From Curtobacterium pusillum (GTDB lineage Bacteria; Actinomycetota; Actinomycetes; Actinomycetales; Microbacteriaceae), in the NCBI RefSeq assembly GCF_007673235.1, contig NZ_VDZH01000002.1:327652-391651 (forward strand): DNA of 64,000 nt. Direction: 5' to 3'. Numbering within the stretch: the first letter of the stretch is position 1; each line of letters starts with the position of its first letter. Both the position numbers and the translations under genes were made by a program. Of this stretch, positions 51,620 through 59,689 are shown one piece after another. The notes below the pieces were generated by a model. That model saw nothing but the letters and a program-made list of their open reading frames with translations. It made no database searches and was not told the DNA's origin.

Positions 51620-52153
51620 GTGAGGAATGATCAGCCGGACGAGGCCGCCGCGCAGGAGCACGACCCGTACGCCCGGAGGCCCGGGTACGTCACCGATGTG
51701 AGTGGCCGCACCGACAGCACGACCACGGCTGCCGCGCTCGGTGTCGCGGCGGGACTCGTCGCCACGTTCGTGTTCGGTCTCGTGCACCTCGTGCAGTGGA
51801 TCGCCCTGCCCGCCGCGCTCGTCGTCGGTGTCGCCGTGTGGCTGCTGCTCCGGACCCGTCAGCGTCGCATCGACCGGAATGCCGGACGTTCACCCGACGC
51901 GGTCCCCAGAGCACGGGACCAGGCCGCGGCCGAGGCGAACGGCGGGCGCCGGCACTTCGTCGCACCGAACCCGGTCGTGCTGATCGTCATGGCGAGCGTC
52001 TTCATCGCCTTCGCGGTGGTGTCGCTCGTCTTCGGCCGGATCGCGGTGACGGGACTGCTCGTACCGATCCTGCTCGTCGGTAGCGCAGCGTTCTTCCTCG
52101 TCGAGGGGATCGGCACCCTGGTCGTGCGGCGCCGTGCCTCAGCAGGGCGCTGA
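51620..52153 (+). CDS. Hypothetical four-helix membrane protein
   Basis: A 177-residue protein with helix pairs at about residues 37-58, 60-77, 117-136 and 140-160, separated by a basic cytoplasmic loop (RTRQRRIDRN). I do not recognise a family. Codon use is typical for the window. GTG 51620 is the likely start with only a weak AGGCTCG ahead. A family A hairpin follows 18 bp after the stop. Confidence 0.6.
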   Translation: MRNDQPDEAAAQEHDPYARRPGYVTDVSGRTDSTTTAAALGVAAGLVATFVFGLVHLVQWIALPAALVVGVAVWLLLRTRQRRIDRNAGRSPDAVPRARDQAAAEANGGRRHFVAPNPVVLIVMASVFIAFAVVSLVFGRIAVTGLLVPILLVGSAAFFLVEGIGTLVVRRRASAGR

Positions 52154-52171
52154 CGGGATCGCGCGTCAGGG

Positions 52172-52215
52172 CGGACTGGAGGCGCGGTGCCAGCTGGCAC
52201 CGCGCCTCCAATCCG
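52172..52215. repeat. Family A hairpin, 22-bp arms
   Basis: The left arm CGGACTGGAGGCGCGGTGCCAG and its inverse meet with no loop and one G-T pair. It lies between convergent genes (membrane protein stop 52153, GH16 stop 52235), the position of a bidirectional terminator. Almost identical in both arms to the copy at 42646-42689. Confidence 0.85.
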
Positions 52216-52234
52216 TCGTAACGGTCGCCGACCC

Positions 52235-53212
52235 CTACTCGGTCGTGGCGACCCAGTCGATGAGCAGGTTGCCGGACTCGCCCCAGTTACCGGTCTGGAA
52301 CATGAACCGGTGCTCGGTCGTCGGGACGTCGTGGGTGACGGTGCCGATGACCTTGCCGTCGACCTTGTAGGTGACGGACTTCCCCGGGTCCCAGTCGATC
52401 GTGTAGGTGTGCCAGTCACGCCACGAGACACCGGAGCCGAGCTGGACGCGCGCGACTTCCTGACCGGGGGTCATCGAGTGCTGGAACGCCGACGGGCTCT
52501 CGTCGAAGTTGCCCTCGGGGAAGTCGATCTCGCCGTCGGACCAGACGTCGGAGCTCGGCCACAGCATGAACGCCGCACCGTTGCCGTCGCCACCGGTCGC
52601 CTTCGCGCGGACGGAGAACGATCCGCCGACGTGGTCGTATGCGCCGCTGCGCGAACCGAACGTGCCGGCCGTCCCGGCGCCACCGAGCTGCACGTCCATG
52701 ACGCCGTCGTGGACGGACACGGTCTTGCTCGGCTCGTAGATGCCGGACGTGCCGTCCGGGTACGGCTGCCATGCCTGCGGGTAGAGGCGGCTGACGAGAC
52801 CGGTCACCGCGGAGAGGTCGAAGTCCTCGACGAACGACGTTGCGGGCGCGAGCGAGATCAGGTCCGCCTGCGCGCTGTCGTCGGCGGGCACGGTGTCGTC
52901 GCCCGGTGTCGCGTTGTCGGTGGGTGCCGACTCCTCGATGGGGGCGGAGTCGGCGGACGGCGTCTCGGTCGGGGTGGGCTCGTCGGTGGGGGTCGAGTCG
53001 TCGGAGGGCGTCGCCTCGTCGGTCGGCGTCGGCGAGACCGGGGCGGTCGGCGGGGCGTGGTGGCCGCGGCCGCCCCACCAGCCGTGGGCGGAGGCGGCGG
53101 TCGGGACGCCGATCAGCAGGGCGCTGGCGGTGGCTGCCGCCAGGACGATGCGGCTGCGGCGGTGACGGTTCGGACGGTTCGTCGTGGATGCGTGCTGCGC
53201 GCGGGCATGCAC
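52235..53212 (-). CDS. Secreted GH16 glycoside hydrolase
   Basis: About 325 residues: a signal peptide (basic stretch RPNRHRRSR, hydrophobic core, cleavage near TAASA), a Pro/Thr/Asp-rich linker of about 55 residues built from TPTDE-like units, and a GH16 catalytic domain with the full EIDxxE motif, DGEIDFPEG (Glu228, Asp230, Glu233). GH16 enzymes cut beta-1,3/1,4-glucans, xyloglucan or galactans; specificity is not clear, and a plant or fungal beta-glucan is plausible. GTG 53212 is the best standard start but has a poor ribosome site; a perfect GAGGAG lies further upstream in front of an in-frame ATC. Confidence 0.85.
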   Translation of the reverse strand: MHARAQHASTTNRPNRHRRSRIVLAAATASALLIGVPTAASAHGWWGGRGHHAPPTAPVSPTPTDEATPSDDSTPTDEPTPTETPSADSAPIEESAPTDNATPGDDTVPADDSAQADLISLAPATSFVEDFDLSAVTGLVSRLYPQAWQPYPDGTSGIYEPSKTVSVHDGVMDVQLGGAGTAGTFGSRSGAYDHVGGSFSVRAKATGGDGNGAAFMLWPSSDVWSDGEIDFPEGNFDESPSAFQHSMTPGQEVARVQLGSGVSWRDWHTYTIDWDPGKSVTYKVDGKVIGTVTHDVPTTEHRFMFQTGNWGESGNLLIDWVATTE

Positions 53213-53376
53213 GTGCTTCGAAGCAGAGATGTCGGGCTCCTCGGGTGGGGCTCGGGCATGGAAGGGGCCCGCTCCACGGCGCGATCCGAGGATTTCGGTG
53301 ACGGGTCCCCGAACATCATGCATCATCTGTGCCCCGTTTGGGGGGTTCTGCCCGTTCTGGCCGCACTCCGGCCGCA

Positions 53377-53446
53377 CCGAGACTCGGCCTGAGCGACACT
53401 TCTCGGGCAATCGGCCGCGAGAACTGTCGCTGTGCCCGAGACTCGG
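53377..53446. repeat. Family C palindromic repeat (70 bp), intergenic copy
   Basis: It begins CCGAGACTCGGCCTGAGCG and ends with CCGAGACTCGG, with GCGAGAACTGTCGC in the second half, so the two halves fold back on each other with some mismatches. Same length as the copy inside the fused ATPase gene (27646-27715). It lies in the 242-bp gap between the lldD stop and the GH16 start. Nothing else is recognisable in that gap apart from the GH16 upstream region. Confidence 0.8.
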
Positions 53447-53454
53447 GTCCGGGG

Positions 53455-54780
53455 TCAGCTCCGGGCGATCGGTGTGAGCCGCTGGAGCTGCGTCACGTGC
53501 CCCGGCTCCAGCTCGTCGAGCGACGCCACCCCGAGCAGGCGCATCGTGCGCTCGATCTGCTCGGACAGGATCTGGATCATCCGGTCGACGCCGGCCTCGC
53601 CTCCCGCCATCAGGCCGTACAGGTAGGCCCGTCCGACCATGGTGAACTTCGCGCCGAGGGCGACCGCCGCGACGATGTCGGCGCCGGACATGATGCCCGT
53701 GTCGAGGTGCACCTCGGTGTCCTTGCCGACCTCCTTGACCACGGAGGGCAGCAGGTGGAACGGCACGGGAGCCCGATCGAGCTGCCGGCCGCCGTGGTTC
53801 GACAGCGTGATGCCGTCGACGCCCATGTCGGCCAGACGCTTGGCGTCCGCCAGGGACTGCACGCCCTTGACGACGACCTTGCCCTTCCACTGCGACCGGA
53901 TCCACTCGAGGTCCTCGTAGGTGACGGTCGGGTCGAACATGTGGTCGAGGAGCTCCCCGACGGTGCCGGACCACCGGTCGAGCGACGCGAACGCCAGCGG
54001 CTCGGTGGTGAGGAAGTCGAACCACCACCAGGGCCGCGGGATCGCGTTGAGGATGGTCTTGGCGCCGAGCTGCGGCGGGATCGAGAACCCGTTCCGCTTG
54101 TCCCGGAGGCGCGCGCCGGCGACCGGGACGTCCACCGTGACGAGCAGTGTGTCGAACCCGGCCTTCTCGGCCCGGGACACGAGCGCCATCGACTTCTCGC
54201 GGTCCTTCCACATGTAGAGCTGGAACCAGTTGCGCCCGTGCGGGTTGGCGTCGCGGACGTCCTCGATGGCGGTGGTGCCCATCGTGGACAGCGAGAACGG
54301 GATGCCGGCGCGTCCAGCCGCACGGGCCCCGGCTCGCTCGCCCTCGGTCTGCATCATGCGGGTGAAGCCGGTGGGCGCGATGCCGAACGGGTACGCCACG
54401 GGAGCGCCGAGCACGGAGCGGGAGGTGTCGACCTTCGACACGTCGCGCAGGATCGCGGGCGTGAACTCGATGTCCTCGAACGCCTGACGGGCGCGGGCGA
54501 GGGAGATCTCGGCCTCTGCAGCGCCCTCGGTGTAGTCGAACGCGGCGCGGGGCGTGCGCCGTGCGGCGATGTCCCGCAGGTCCCAGATCGTCAGCGCCTG
54601 GTCGAGTCGACGGCGCCGCGCGTTGAGGTCGGGCTTCTTGAACTGCATCAGTGGCGCGAGGTCGCGGACGGTCGGCAGCTGACGCTTGATCGGCGTGCGC
54701 CGAGCCGACGGAGCGCCGGGAGTCGCTGCCGGTGCGCCCGTCGCCGGGTCGACTCGGTGCTGGTTGTCGGTCGAGGTCAT
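53455..54780 (-). CDS. lldD: FMN-dependent L-lactate dehydrogenase (LldD type)
   Basis: A 441-residue alpha-hydroxy-acid dehydrogenase close to mycobacterial LldD2 along most of its length. Visible are [50 protein letters not shown] and [19 protein letters not shown] with the catalytic histidine. It oxidises L-lactate to pyruvate, passing electrons to the quinone pool. The ATG overlaps the rhaB stop (ATGA), so it belongs to the rhamnose operon, where L-lactate is the expected product of L-lactaldehyde oxidation. The first 35 residues are a variable tail. Confidence 0.92.
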   Translation of the reverse strand: MTSTDNQHRVDPATGAPAATPGAPSARRTPIKRQLPTVRDLAPLMQFKKPDLNARRRRLDQALTIWDLRDIAARRTPRAAFDYTEGAAEAEISLARARQAFEDIEFTPAILRDVSKVDTSRSVLGAPVAYPFGIAPTGFTRMMQTEGERAGARAAGRAGIPFSLSTMGTTAIEDVRDANPHGRNWFQLYMWKDREKSMALVSRAEKAGFDTLLVTVDVPVAGARLRDKRNGFSIPPQLGAKTILNAIPRPWWWFDFLTTEPLAFASLDRWSGTVGELLDHMFDPTVTYEDLEWIRSQWKGKVVVKGVQSLADAKRLADMGVDGITLSNHGGRQLDRAPVPFHLLPSVVKEVGKDTEVHLDTGIMSGADIVAAVALGAKFTMVGRAYLYGLMAGGEAGVDRMIQILSEQIERTMRLLGVASLDELEPGHVTQLQRLTPIARS

Positions 54781-56249
54781 ACAGACATCCTACGTCTCGG
54801 GGCGGATCGGTGGGTCGAGGTGGGGGAGGTGGCGGGGGTGTACCGCACGGGCTCGACGGTGCGGGCGACTCGGTCACGCAGGGCTTCGAGCGATGCACCG
54901 GCCAGTCCGCCGAGCCCCGCGGCCCGTACCTGCACGAGGACGTTGCCGAGCGCGGTCGCCTCGACCGGGCCGGCCAGGACCGGCAGCCCGGTCCGGTCGG
55001 CGGTGAGCTGGCAGAGCAGACGGTTCTGCGATCCGCCGCCGACGATGTGCACCTGTCGGACGTCTCGGCCCGTGACGGCGACAATGGTCGCGAGCGATTC
55101 CGCGTACGCGGTGGCCAGGGACTCGAGGATCGACCGGACGTACTCCGCCGGCGAAGCCGGTGCGCTCAGGCCGTGCGACGTGCACCAGGCCGCGATGCGC
55201 GACGGCATGTCACCCGGGGGCGTGAACGACTCGTCCGCGACGTCGAAGACGGGGACCGGGGCGGTGACGGCCGCGGCGGAGGCGAGTAGTGCCTCCAGGT
55301 CGATGCGGTCCCCGCCACGCTCCCAGGTACGGACGCTCTCGGAGAGCAACCACAGTCCGGACACGTTCTTGAGGAAGCGCACGCGGCCGTCGACCCCGCC
55401 CTCGTTCGTGCAGTTCGCGTCGCGTGCCGCGTCCGACAGGACCGGCGCGTCGAGCTCGACGCCGACGAGGGACCACGTGCCGGACGAGATGTAGGCGAAG
55501 TCCGGTTCCGTCGCGGGGACCGCGACAACCGCGGACGCCGTGTCGTGCGACCCGACGAGCGTGACCGGCGCACGGCCGCCCACGGCGTCGGCCACGGACG
55601 GCAGCAGGGGACCGAGACGGTCGCCCGGGTCACGCAGCGTGGGCAGGAGTCCGGACGGGAGGCGCGCAGCAGCCCGCAACGTCGGGTCCCACCCGCGGGT
55701 GGTCGCGTGCAACAGCCCGGTGGTGGACGCGTTGGTGCGCTCGGCGGCCTCGACCCCGGTGAGCCAGTACCCGAGCAGGTCGGGGACGAGCAGCGCCCGC
55801 TGGGCGAGCTGCACGGACGGGTCGGCGGCGAACTGGAACACCGTGTTGAAGGGCAGGTGCTGCAGGCCGTTCCGGGCGTACAGCTCGGCTGTCGACACCC
55901 GCTCGTGCACCGTGGCGACGCCGTGCTCGTGCCGCTCGTCGCGGTAGTGGTAGGGCAGGCCGAGCAGGCGCCCGTCGCGGAGCAGGCCGTAGTCGACCGC
56001 CCACGAGTCGATGCCGATGCTCGCGATCTCGGGGTGTCGGCCGAAGGCGTCGCGGAGGCCCGCCGTGACCTGCCGGTACAGCTCGACGACGTCCCAGTGC
56101 AGGGCCTCTCGGTCGCCTTCGTGGAGCGTGACCGGACCGTTCGGGAACCGGGCGACGTGCTCCATCCGGATGTCGTCGGAGTCGACGTGCCCGAGGATCA
56201 CCCGGCCGCTGGTCGCTCCGAGGTCGACGGCGGCGACGGTGCCGGACAT
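54777..56249 (-). CDS. rhaB: L-rhamnulokinase
   Basis: A 490-residue FGGY kinase converting L-rhamnulose to L-rhamnulose 1-phosphate. The family start [17 protein letters not shown], then [23 protein letters not shown] and the ATP-site text [14 protein letters not shown] and [18 protein letters not shown] are all diagnostic of RhaB. ATG 56249 overlaps the aldolase/dehydrogenase stop in a TGATG junction. It is the third enzyme in the rhaI-rhaDE-rhaB-lldD operon. Confidence 0.95.
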   Translation of the reverse strand: MSGTVAAVDLGATSGRVILGHVDSDDIRMEHVARFPNGPVTLHEGDREALHWDVVELYRQVTAGLRDAFGRHPEIASIGIDSWAVDYGLLRDGRLLGLPYHYRDERHEHGVATVHERVSTAELYARNGLQHLPFNTVFQFAADPSVQLAQRALLVPDLLGYWLTGVEAAERTNASTTGLLHATTRGWDPTLRAAARLPSGLLPTLRDPGDRLGPLLPSVADAVGGRAPVTLVGSHDTASAVVAVPATEPDFAYISSGTWSLVGVELDAPVLSDAARDANCTNEGGVDGRVRFLKNVSGLWLLSESVRTWERGGDRIDLEALLASAAAVTAPVPVFDVADESFTPPGDMPSRIAAWCTSHGLSAPASPAEYVRSILESLATAYAESLATIVAVTGRDVRQVHIVGGGSQNRLLCQLTADRTGLPVLAGPVEATALGNVLVQVRAAGLGGLAGASLEALRDRVARTVEPVRYTPATSPTSTHRSAPRRRMSV

Positions 56250-58333
56250 CAGCGCAGGAACGCGGCCGCGACGCCCGCATCGACCGGAACGTGCAGGCCG
56301 GTGGTGTGCGAGAAGTCGTCGGTGCAGATCGCGTAGACGGCGTTGGCGACGTTCTCGGGCACGACCTCGCGCTTGAGGATCGTGCGCTGGGCGTAGAACT
56401 TGCCGAGGTCCTGCTCCTCGATGCCGTACGTCTTCGCGCGGTTCGCACCCCAGCCGGACGCGAAGATGCCCGAGCCGCGGACGACGCCGTCGGGGTTGAT
56501 CCCGTTCACGCGGACACCGTGTTCGCCGAGTTCCGCGGCGAGCAGGCGGACCTGGTGCGCCTGGTCGGCCTTGGTCGCCGAGTACGCGATGTTGTTCGGG
56601 CCGGCGAACACCGAGTTCTTCGACGAGATGTACACGATGTCGCCGCCGAGGCCCTGCTCGATGAGGACCTTCGCCGCCGCCTTGGACACCAGGAACGAGC
56701 CCTTCGCCATGACGTCGTGCTGCAGGTCCCAGTCCTGCTCGGTGGTCTCGAGCAGGCTCTTGCTCAGGCTCAGGCCGGCGTTGTTCACGACGAGGTCGAG
56801 GCCGCCGAAGTGCAGCAGCGTCTGCTGGATCGCCTGGTCGATCGCGCCGGCGTCCGTCACGTTCGCCGCGACGCCGATGGCCTTGTCCGTGTTCCCGATC
56901 TCGGCCGCGGCGTCCTGCGCCTTCGCGAGGTCGAGGTCGGCGATCACCACGGCGGCTCCCTCGGCCGCCAAGCGCTTGGCGATGGCCTTGCCGATGCCGC
57001 TCGCGGCGCCGGTCACCAGGGCGATGCGCGTGGCGAGCTTCTTCGGAGCGGGCATCCGCTGCAGCTTCGCCTCCTCCAGCGCCCAGTACTCGATGCGGAA
57101 CTTCTCGGCCTCGTCGATGGGGGCGTAGGTGCTGAGCGACTCGGCGCCGCGCATGACGTTGATCGCGTTCACGTAGAACTCGCCGGCGACCCTGGCGGTC
57201 TGGGCGTCCTTGCCGTACGAGAACATGCCGACGCCGGGCACCAGCACGATGAGGGGGTCGGCGCCGCGGATCGCCGGACTCGTCTCGTCGGCGTGGCGGT
57301 CGTAGTAGGCCTGGTAGTCCTCGCGGTACTGCTGGTGCAGCGTCCGCAGCCGCTCGATGGTGTCGTCGATGCTCGCCGAAGCGGGCAGGTCGAGGATGAG
57401 CGGCTTCACCTTGGTCCGCAGGAAGTGGTCCGGGCAGCTCGTGCCGAGGGCGGCGAGTTCCTCGGCGCGAGCGCTCGCGAGGAAGTCGAGCACGACGTCG
57501 GAGTCGGTGAAGTGCCCCACAACGGGCTTGTCGTGGCCGGCGATGCCGCGGATCGTCGGCGCGAGGGCGGCGGCGCGTGCGTGGCGTTCGTCGGTCGGCA
57601 GCGCCTCGAAGCCCGGTCGGGCGGCGCCGAACGGCTGGTCCGCTCCGTGTTCCGCGATGTACTGCTCCGCCGTGTCGATGATCCAGCGCGAGTTCGCCTC
57701 GGCCTCGTCGCTCGTGGCGCCCCACGCCGTGATGCCGTGACCGCCGAGGATCGTGCCGATCGCCTGCGGGTTGTCCCGCTTGATCGCTGCGATGTCGAGG
57801 CCGAGCTGGAACCCCGGGCGGCGCCAGGGGACCCACACGACCTGGTCGCCGAAGATGCGCTCCGTGAGCGCGGGTCCGTCCGCAGCCGTCGCGATGGCGA
57901 TGCCGGCGTCCGGGTGTAGGTGGTCCACGTGCGCGGCGTCGACGAGGGCGTGCATCGCCGTGTCGATCGACGGCGCCGCACCGCCCTTGCCGTGCAGCGT
58001 GTAATCGAACGCGGCGACCATCTCGTCCTCGCGCTCGACGCCGGGGTAGACGTCCTGGAGTGCCCGGACCCGGTCGACGCGCAGGACCGCGAGGCCCGCC
58101 GGGGTGAGGGTGCCGAGGTCGCCCCCGGAGCCCTTCACCCAGAGCAGCTCGACCGGTTCGCCCGTGACGGGGTCGGTGTCGGTGCCCTTGGCGGAGGTGT
58201 TGCCGCCCGCGTAGTTCGTGATCCGCGGATCCGAGCCGAGCGCGTTCGATCGTGCGATGAGCGCACTGATCGTCTCGTCTGCATCCGTGCGCTGCGTTGC
58301 GGGGTCCACCCGTGCCTCCAGTCCTGTTGTCAT
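56249..58333 (-). CDS. Bifunctional rhamnulose-1-phosphate aldolase / lactaldehyde dehydrogenase
   Basis: A 694-residue fusion. The N-terminal part (about 20-430) is a class II aldolase domain (NYAGGNTSAKG, DHLHPDAGIAIA with zinc histidines, GGHGITAWG). The C-terminal part (about 440-694) is a short-chain dehydrogenase: ALVTGAASGIGKAIAKRLA, VVNNAGLS, Ser in YISSKNS and the YSATKAD Tyr-Lys pair. Known members split L-rhamnulose 1-phosphate and oxidise L-lactaldehyde to L-lactate. The first 18 residues ([16 protein letters not shown]) are encoded largely by a family A half-repeat. ATG 58333 lies 5 bp after the rhaI stop. Confidence 0.93.
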   Translation of the reverse strand: MTTGLEARVDPATQRTDADETISALIARSNALGSDPRITNYAGGNTSAKGTDTDPVTGEPVELLWVKGSGGDLGTLTPAGLAVLRVDRVRALQDVYPGVEREDEMVAAFDYTLHGKGGAAPSIDTAMHALVDAAHVDHLHPDAGIAIATAADGPALTERIFGDQVVWVPWRRPGFQLGLDIAAIKRDNPQAIGTILGGHGITAWGATSDEAEANSRWIIDTAEQYIAEHGADQPFGAARPGFEALPTDERHARAAALAPTIRGIAGHDKPVVGHFTDSDVVLDFLASARAEELAALGTSCPDHFLRTKVKPLILDLPASASIDDTIERLRTLHQQYREDYQAYYDRHADETSPAIRGADPLIVLVPGVGMFSYGKDAQTARVAGEFYVNAINVMRGAESLSTYAPIDEAEKFRIEYWALEEAKLQRMPAPKKLATRIALVTGAASGIGKAIAKRLAAEGAAVVIADLDLAKAQDAAAEIGNTDKAIGVAANVTDAGAIDQAIQQTLLHFGGLDLVVNNAGLSLSKSLLETTEQDWDLQHDVMAKGSFLVSKAAAKVLIEQGLGGDIVYISSKNSVFAGPNNIAYSATKADQAHQVRLLAAELGEHGVRVNGINPDGVVRGSGIFASGWGANRAKTYGIEEQDLGKFYAQRTILKREVVPENVANAVYAICTDDFSHTTGLHVPVDAGVAAAFLR

Positions 58334-58338
58334 GATGT

Positions 58339-59508
58339 CTACGCGCCCCATCCGGCCTGGACGCCGCCGACGCGGTCCTCGGCGATCGACTGCTGGTAGC
58401 CGGACTCGAGGTACGCGCGCATCGGGTTCGCCGGGAGCCCGCGGGACTCCCGCCACGCAGCGAGGTCGGCACGGACGTCGGTCTGGTACGCGTCCATGAA
58501 GATCTCGTTCGCGCCGAGGACGTCGTGCGCCTCCTGTGCCGCGGTCAGGGCGACGCGGTCGAGCAGCAGGGCACGGGCCGTCATCTCCTGGACGTTGAGC
58601 ACGGAGCGGATCTGCCCGGGGATCTTGTCCTCGATGTTGTGGCACTGGTCGAGCATGAACGCGACGTCGGGGTTGTCGTAGCCGCCGCCGCGGATGACCT
58701 CGACCAGGATGCGGAACAGCTGGAACGGGTCCGCCGCGCCCACGATGAGGTCGTCGTCGGCGTAGAAGCGCGAGTTGAAGTCGAAGGAGCCGAGCTTCCC
58801 CAGGCGCAGGAGCTGCATCACGATGAACTCGATGTTCGTGCCGGGAGCGTGGTGGCCGGTGTCGAGGCAGACCATCGCCTTGTCGCCGAGTGCTGCCGTC
58901 TGCACGTAGCTCGTGCCCCAGTCCGGGACGTCCGTGTGGTAGAACGACGGCTCGAAGAACTTGTACTCGAGCACCAGACGCTGGTCGGCTCCGAGGCCGT
59001 CGTAGATCGTGCTGAGCGACTCGTGCAGGCGGTCCTGGCGGGAGCGCATGTCCTCCTGTCCGGGGTAGTTCGAGCCCTCGGCGAGCCAGATCTTCAGGTC
59101 GCGCGAGCCCGTGGCGTCCATGACGTCGATGCAGCGCAGGTGGTGGTCGATCGCCTTCTGCCGGATCGTCTCGTCGACGTGGGTCAGGGCGCCGAACTTG
59201 TAGTCGTCGTCCTGGAACGTGTTCGAGTTGACGGTACCGAGGGAGACGCCGTGCTCCTCCGCGTGGCGCTTCAGGTCGGCGAAGTCGTCGACGAGGTCCC
59301 ACGGGATGTGCAGCGCGACGGTCGGAGCCAGGCCGGTGTACTCGTGCACCTGGGCGGCGTCGGCGATCTTCTCGTAGGGGTCGCGGGGGGTGCCGGGCGT
59401 CCCGAACACCTTGAAGCGGGTGCCGGAGTTGCCGAACGCCCAACTGGGCAGCTCGATCGCCTGCCGGGCCAGCTGGTCGGCGACGGAGCTGAAGCTCGCT
59501 GATGTCAT
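58339..59508 (-). CDS. rhaI: L-rhamnose isomerase (RhaI type)
   Basis: A 389-residue TIM-barrel isomerase of the Pseudomonas stutzeri-like RhaI group, converting L-rhamnose to L-rhamnulose with Mn2+. Signatures include SWAFGNSGTRFKVF, SLGTVNSNTFQDDDYKFGAL, WLAEGSNYPGQ, LEYKFFEPSFYHTDVPDWG and CLDTGHHAPGTNIE. ATG 59508 follows GGAAG. It is the first gene of the four-gene pathway operon, behind a TTGCGG promoter with a LacI-type operator. Confidence 0.96.
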   Translation of the reverse strand: MTSASFSSVADQLARQAIELPSWAFGNSGTRFKVFGTPGTPRDPYEKIADAAQVHEYTGLAPTVALHIPWDLVDDFADLKRHAEEHGVSLGTVNSNTFQDDDYKFGALTHVDETIRQKAIDHHLRCIDVMDATGSRDLKIWLAEGSNYPGQEDMRSRQDRLHESLSTIYDGLGADQRLVLEYKFFEPSFYHTDVPDWGTSYVQTAALGDKAMVCLDTGHHAPGTNIEFIVMQLLRLGKLGSFDFNSRFYADDDLIVGAADPFQLFRILVEVIRGGGYDNPDVAFMLDQCHNIEDKIPGQIRSVLNVQEMTARALLLDRVALTAAQEAHDVLGANEIFMDAYQTDVRADLAAWRESRGLPANPMRAYLESGYQQSIAEDRVGGVQAGWGA

Positions 59509-59531
59509 CGTGTCACTTCCTCGTGGTCGAT

Positions 59532-59573
59532 TGAATCGTTTCATACAGTACGGCTCGCGGCTGCATGCCGCAA
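59532..59573 (-). promoter_or_regulatory. rhaI promoter and LacI-type operator
   Basis: On the minus strand TTGCGG (59568-59573), a 17-bp spacer and TACTGT (59545-59550) are followed at once by TGAAACGATTCA (59532-59543), a CG-centred palindrome with one mismatched pair. The shape is that of a LacI-family operator. No LacI gene lies in the rhamnose part of the window; it may be beyond the right edge. Confidence 0.7.
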
Positions 59574-59593
59574 CCCCGCTGGCGGTGGGGTTC

Positions 59594-59667
59594 CCGCAAA
59601 ACACCGGTGTTCGTGCGTTGAACACGTGCAAACCGCGGTTCGACTGACGAACACCGGTGCTTTGCGG
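59594..59667. terminator. Large hairpin behind the rhamnosidase gene
   Basis: The left arm (59594-59614, core ACACCGGTGTTCGT) and right arm (59647-59667) pair at 20 of 21 positions across 32 bases. It lies 22 bp downstream of the minus-strand GH78 stop and ahead of the rhaI promoter, so it probably separates the importer-GH78 unit from the rhaI operon. Confidence 0.75.
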
Positions 59668-59689
59668 AGACGGATCACGCGGAGACGGG

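Noticed and set aside
57466..57482. GAGCGCTC palindrome as a third ara operator
   Set aside because: It lies deep in the aldolase/dehydrogenase coding region, lacks the flanking GT/AC bases and is far from any promoter.
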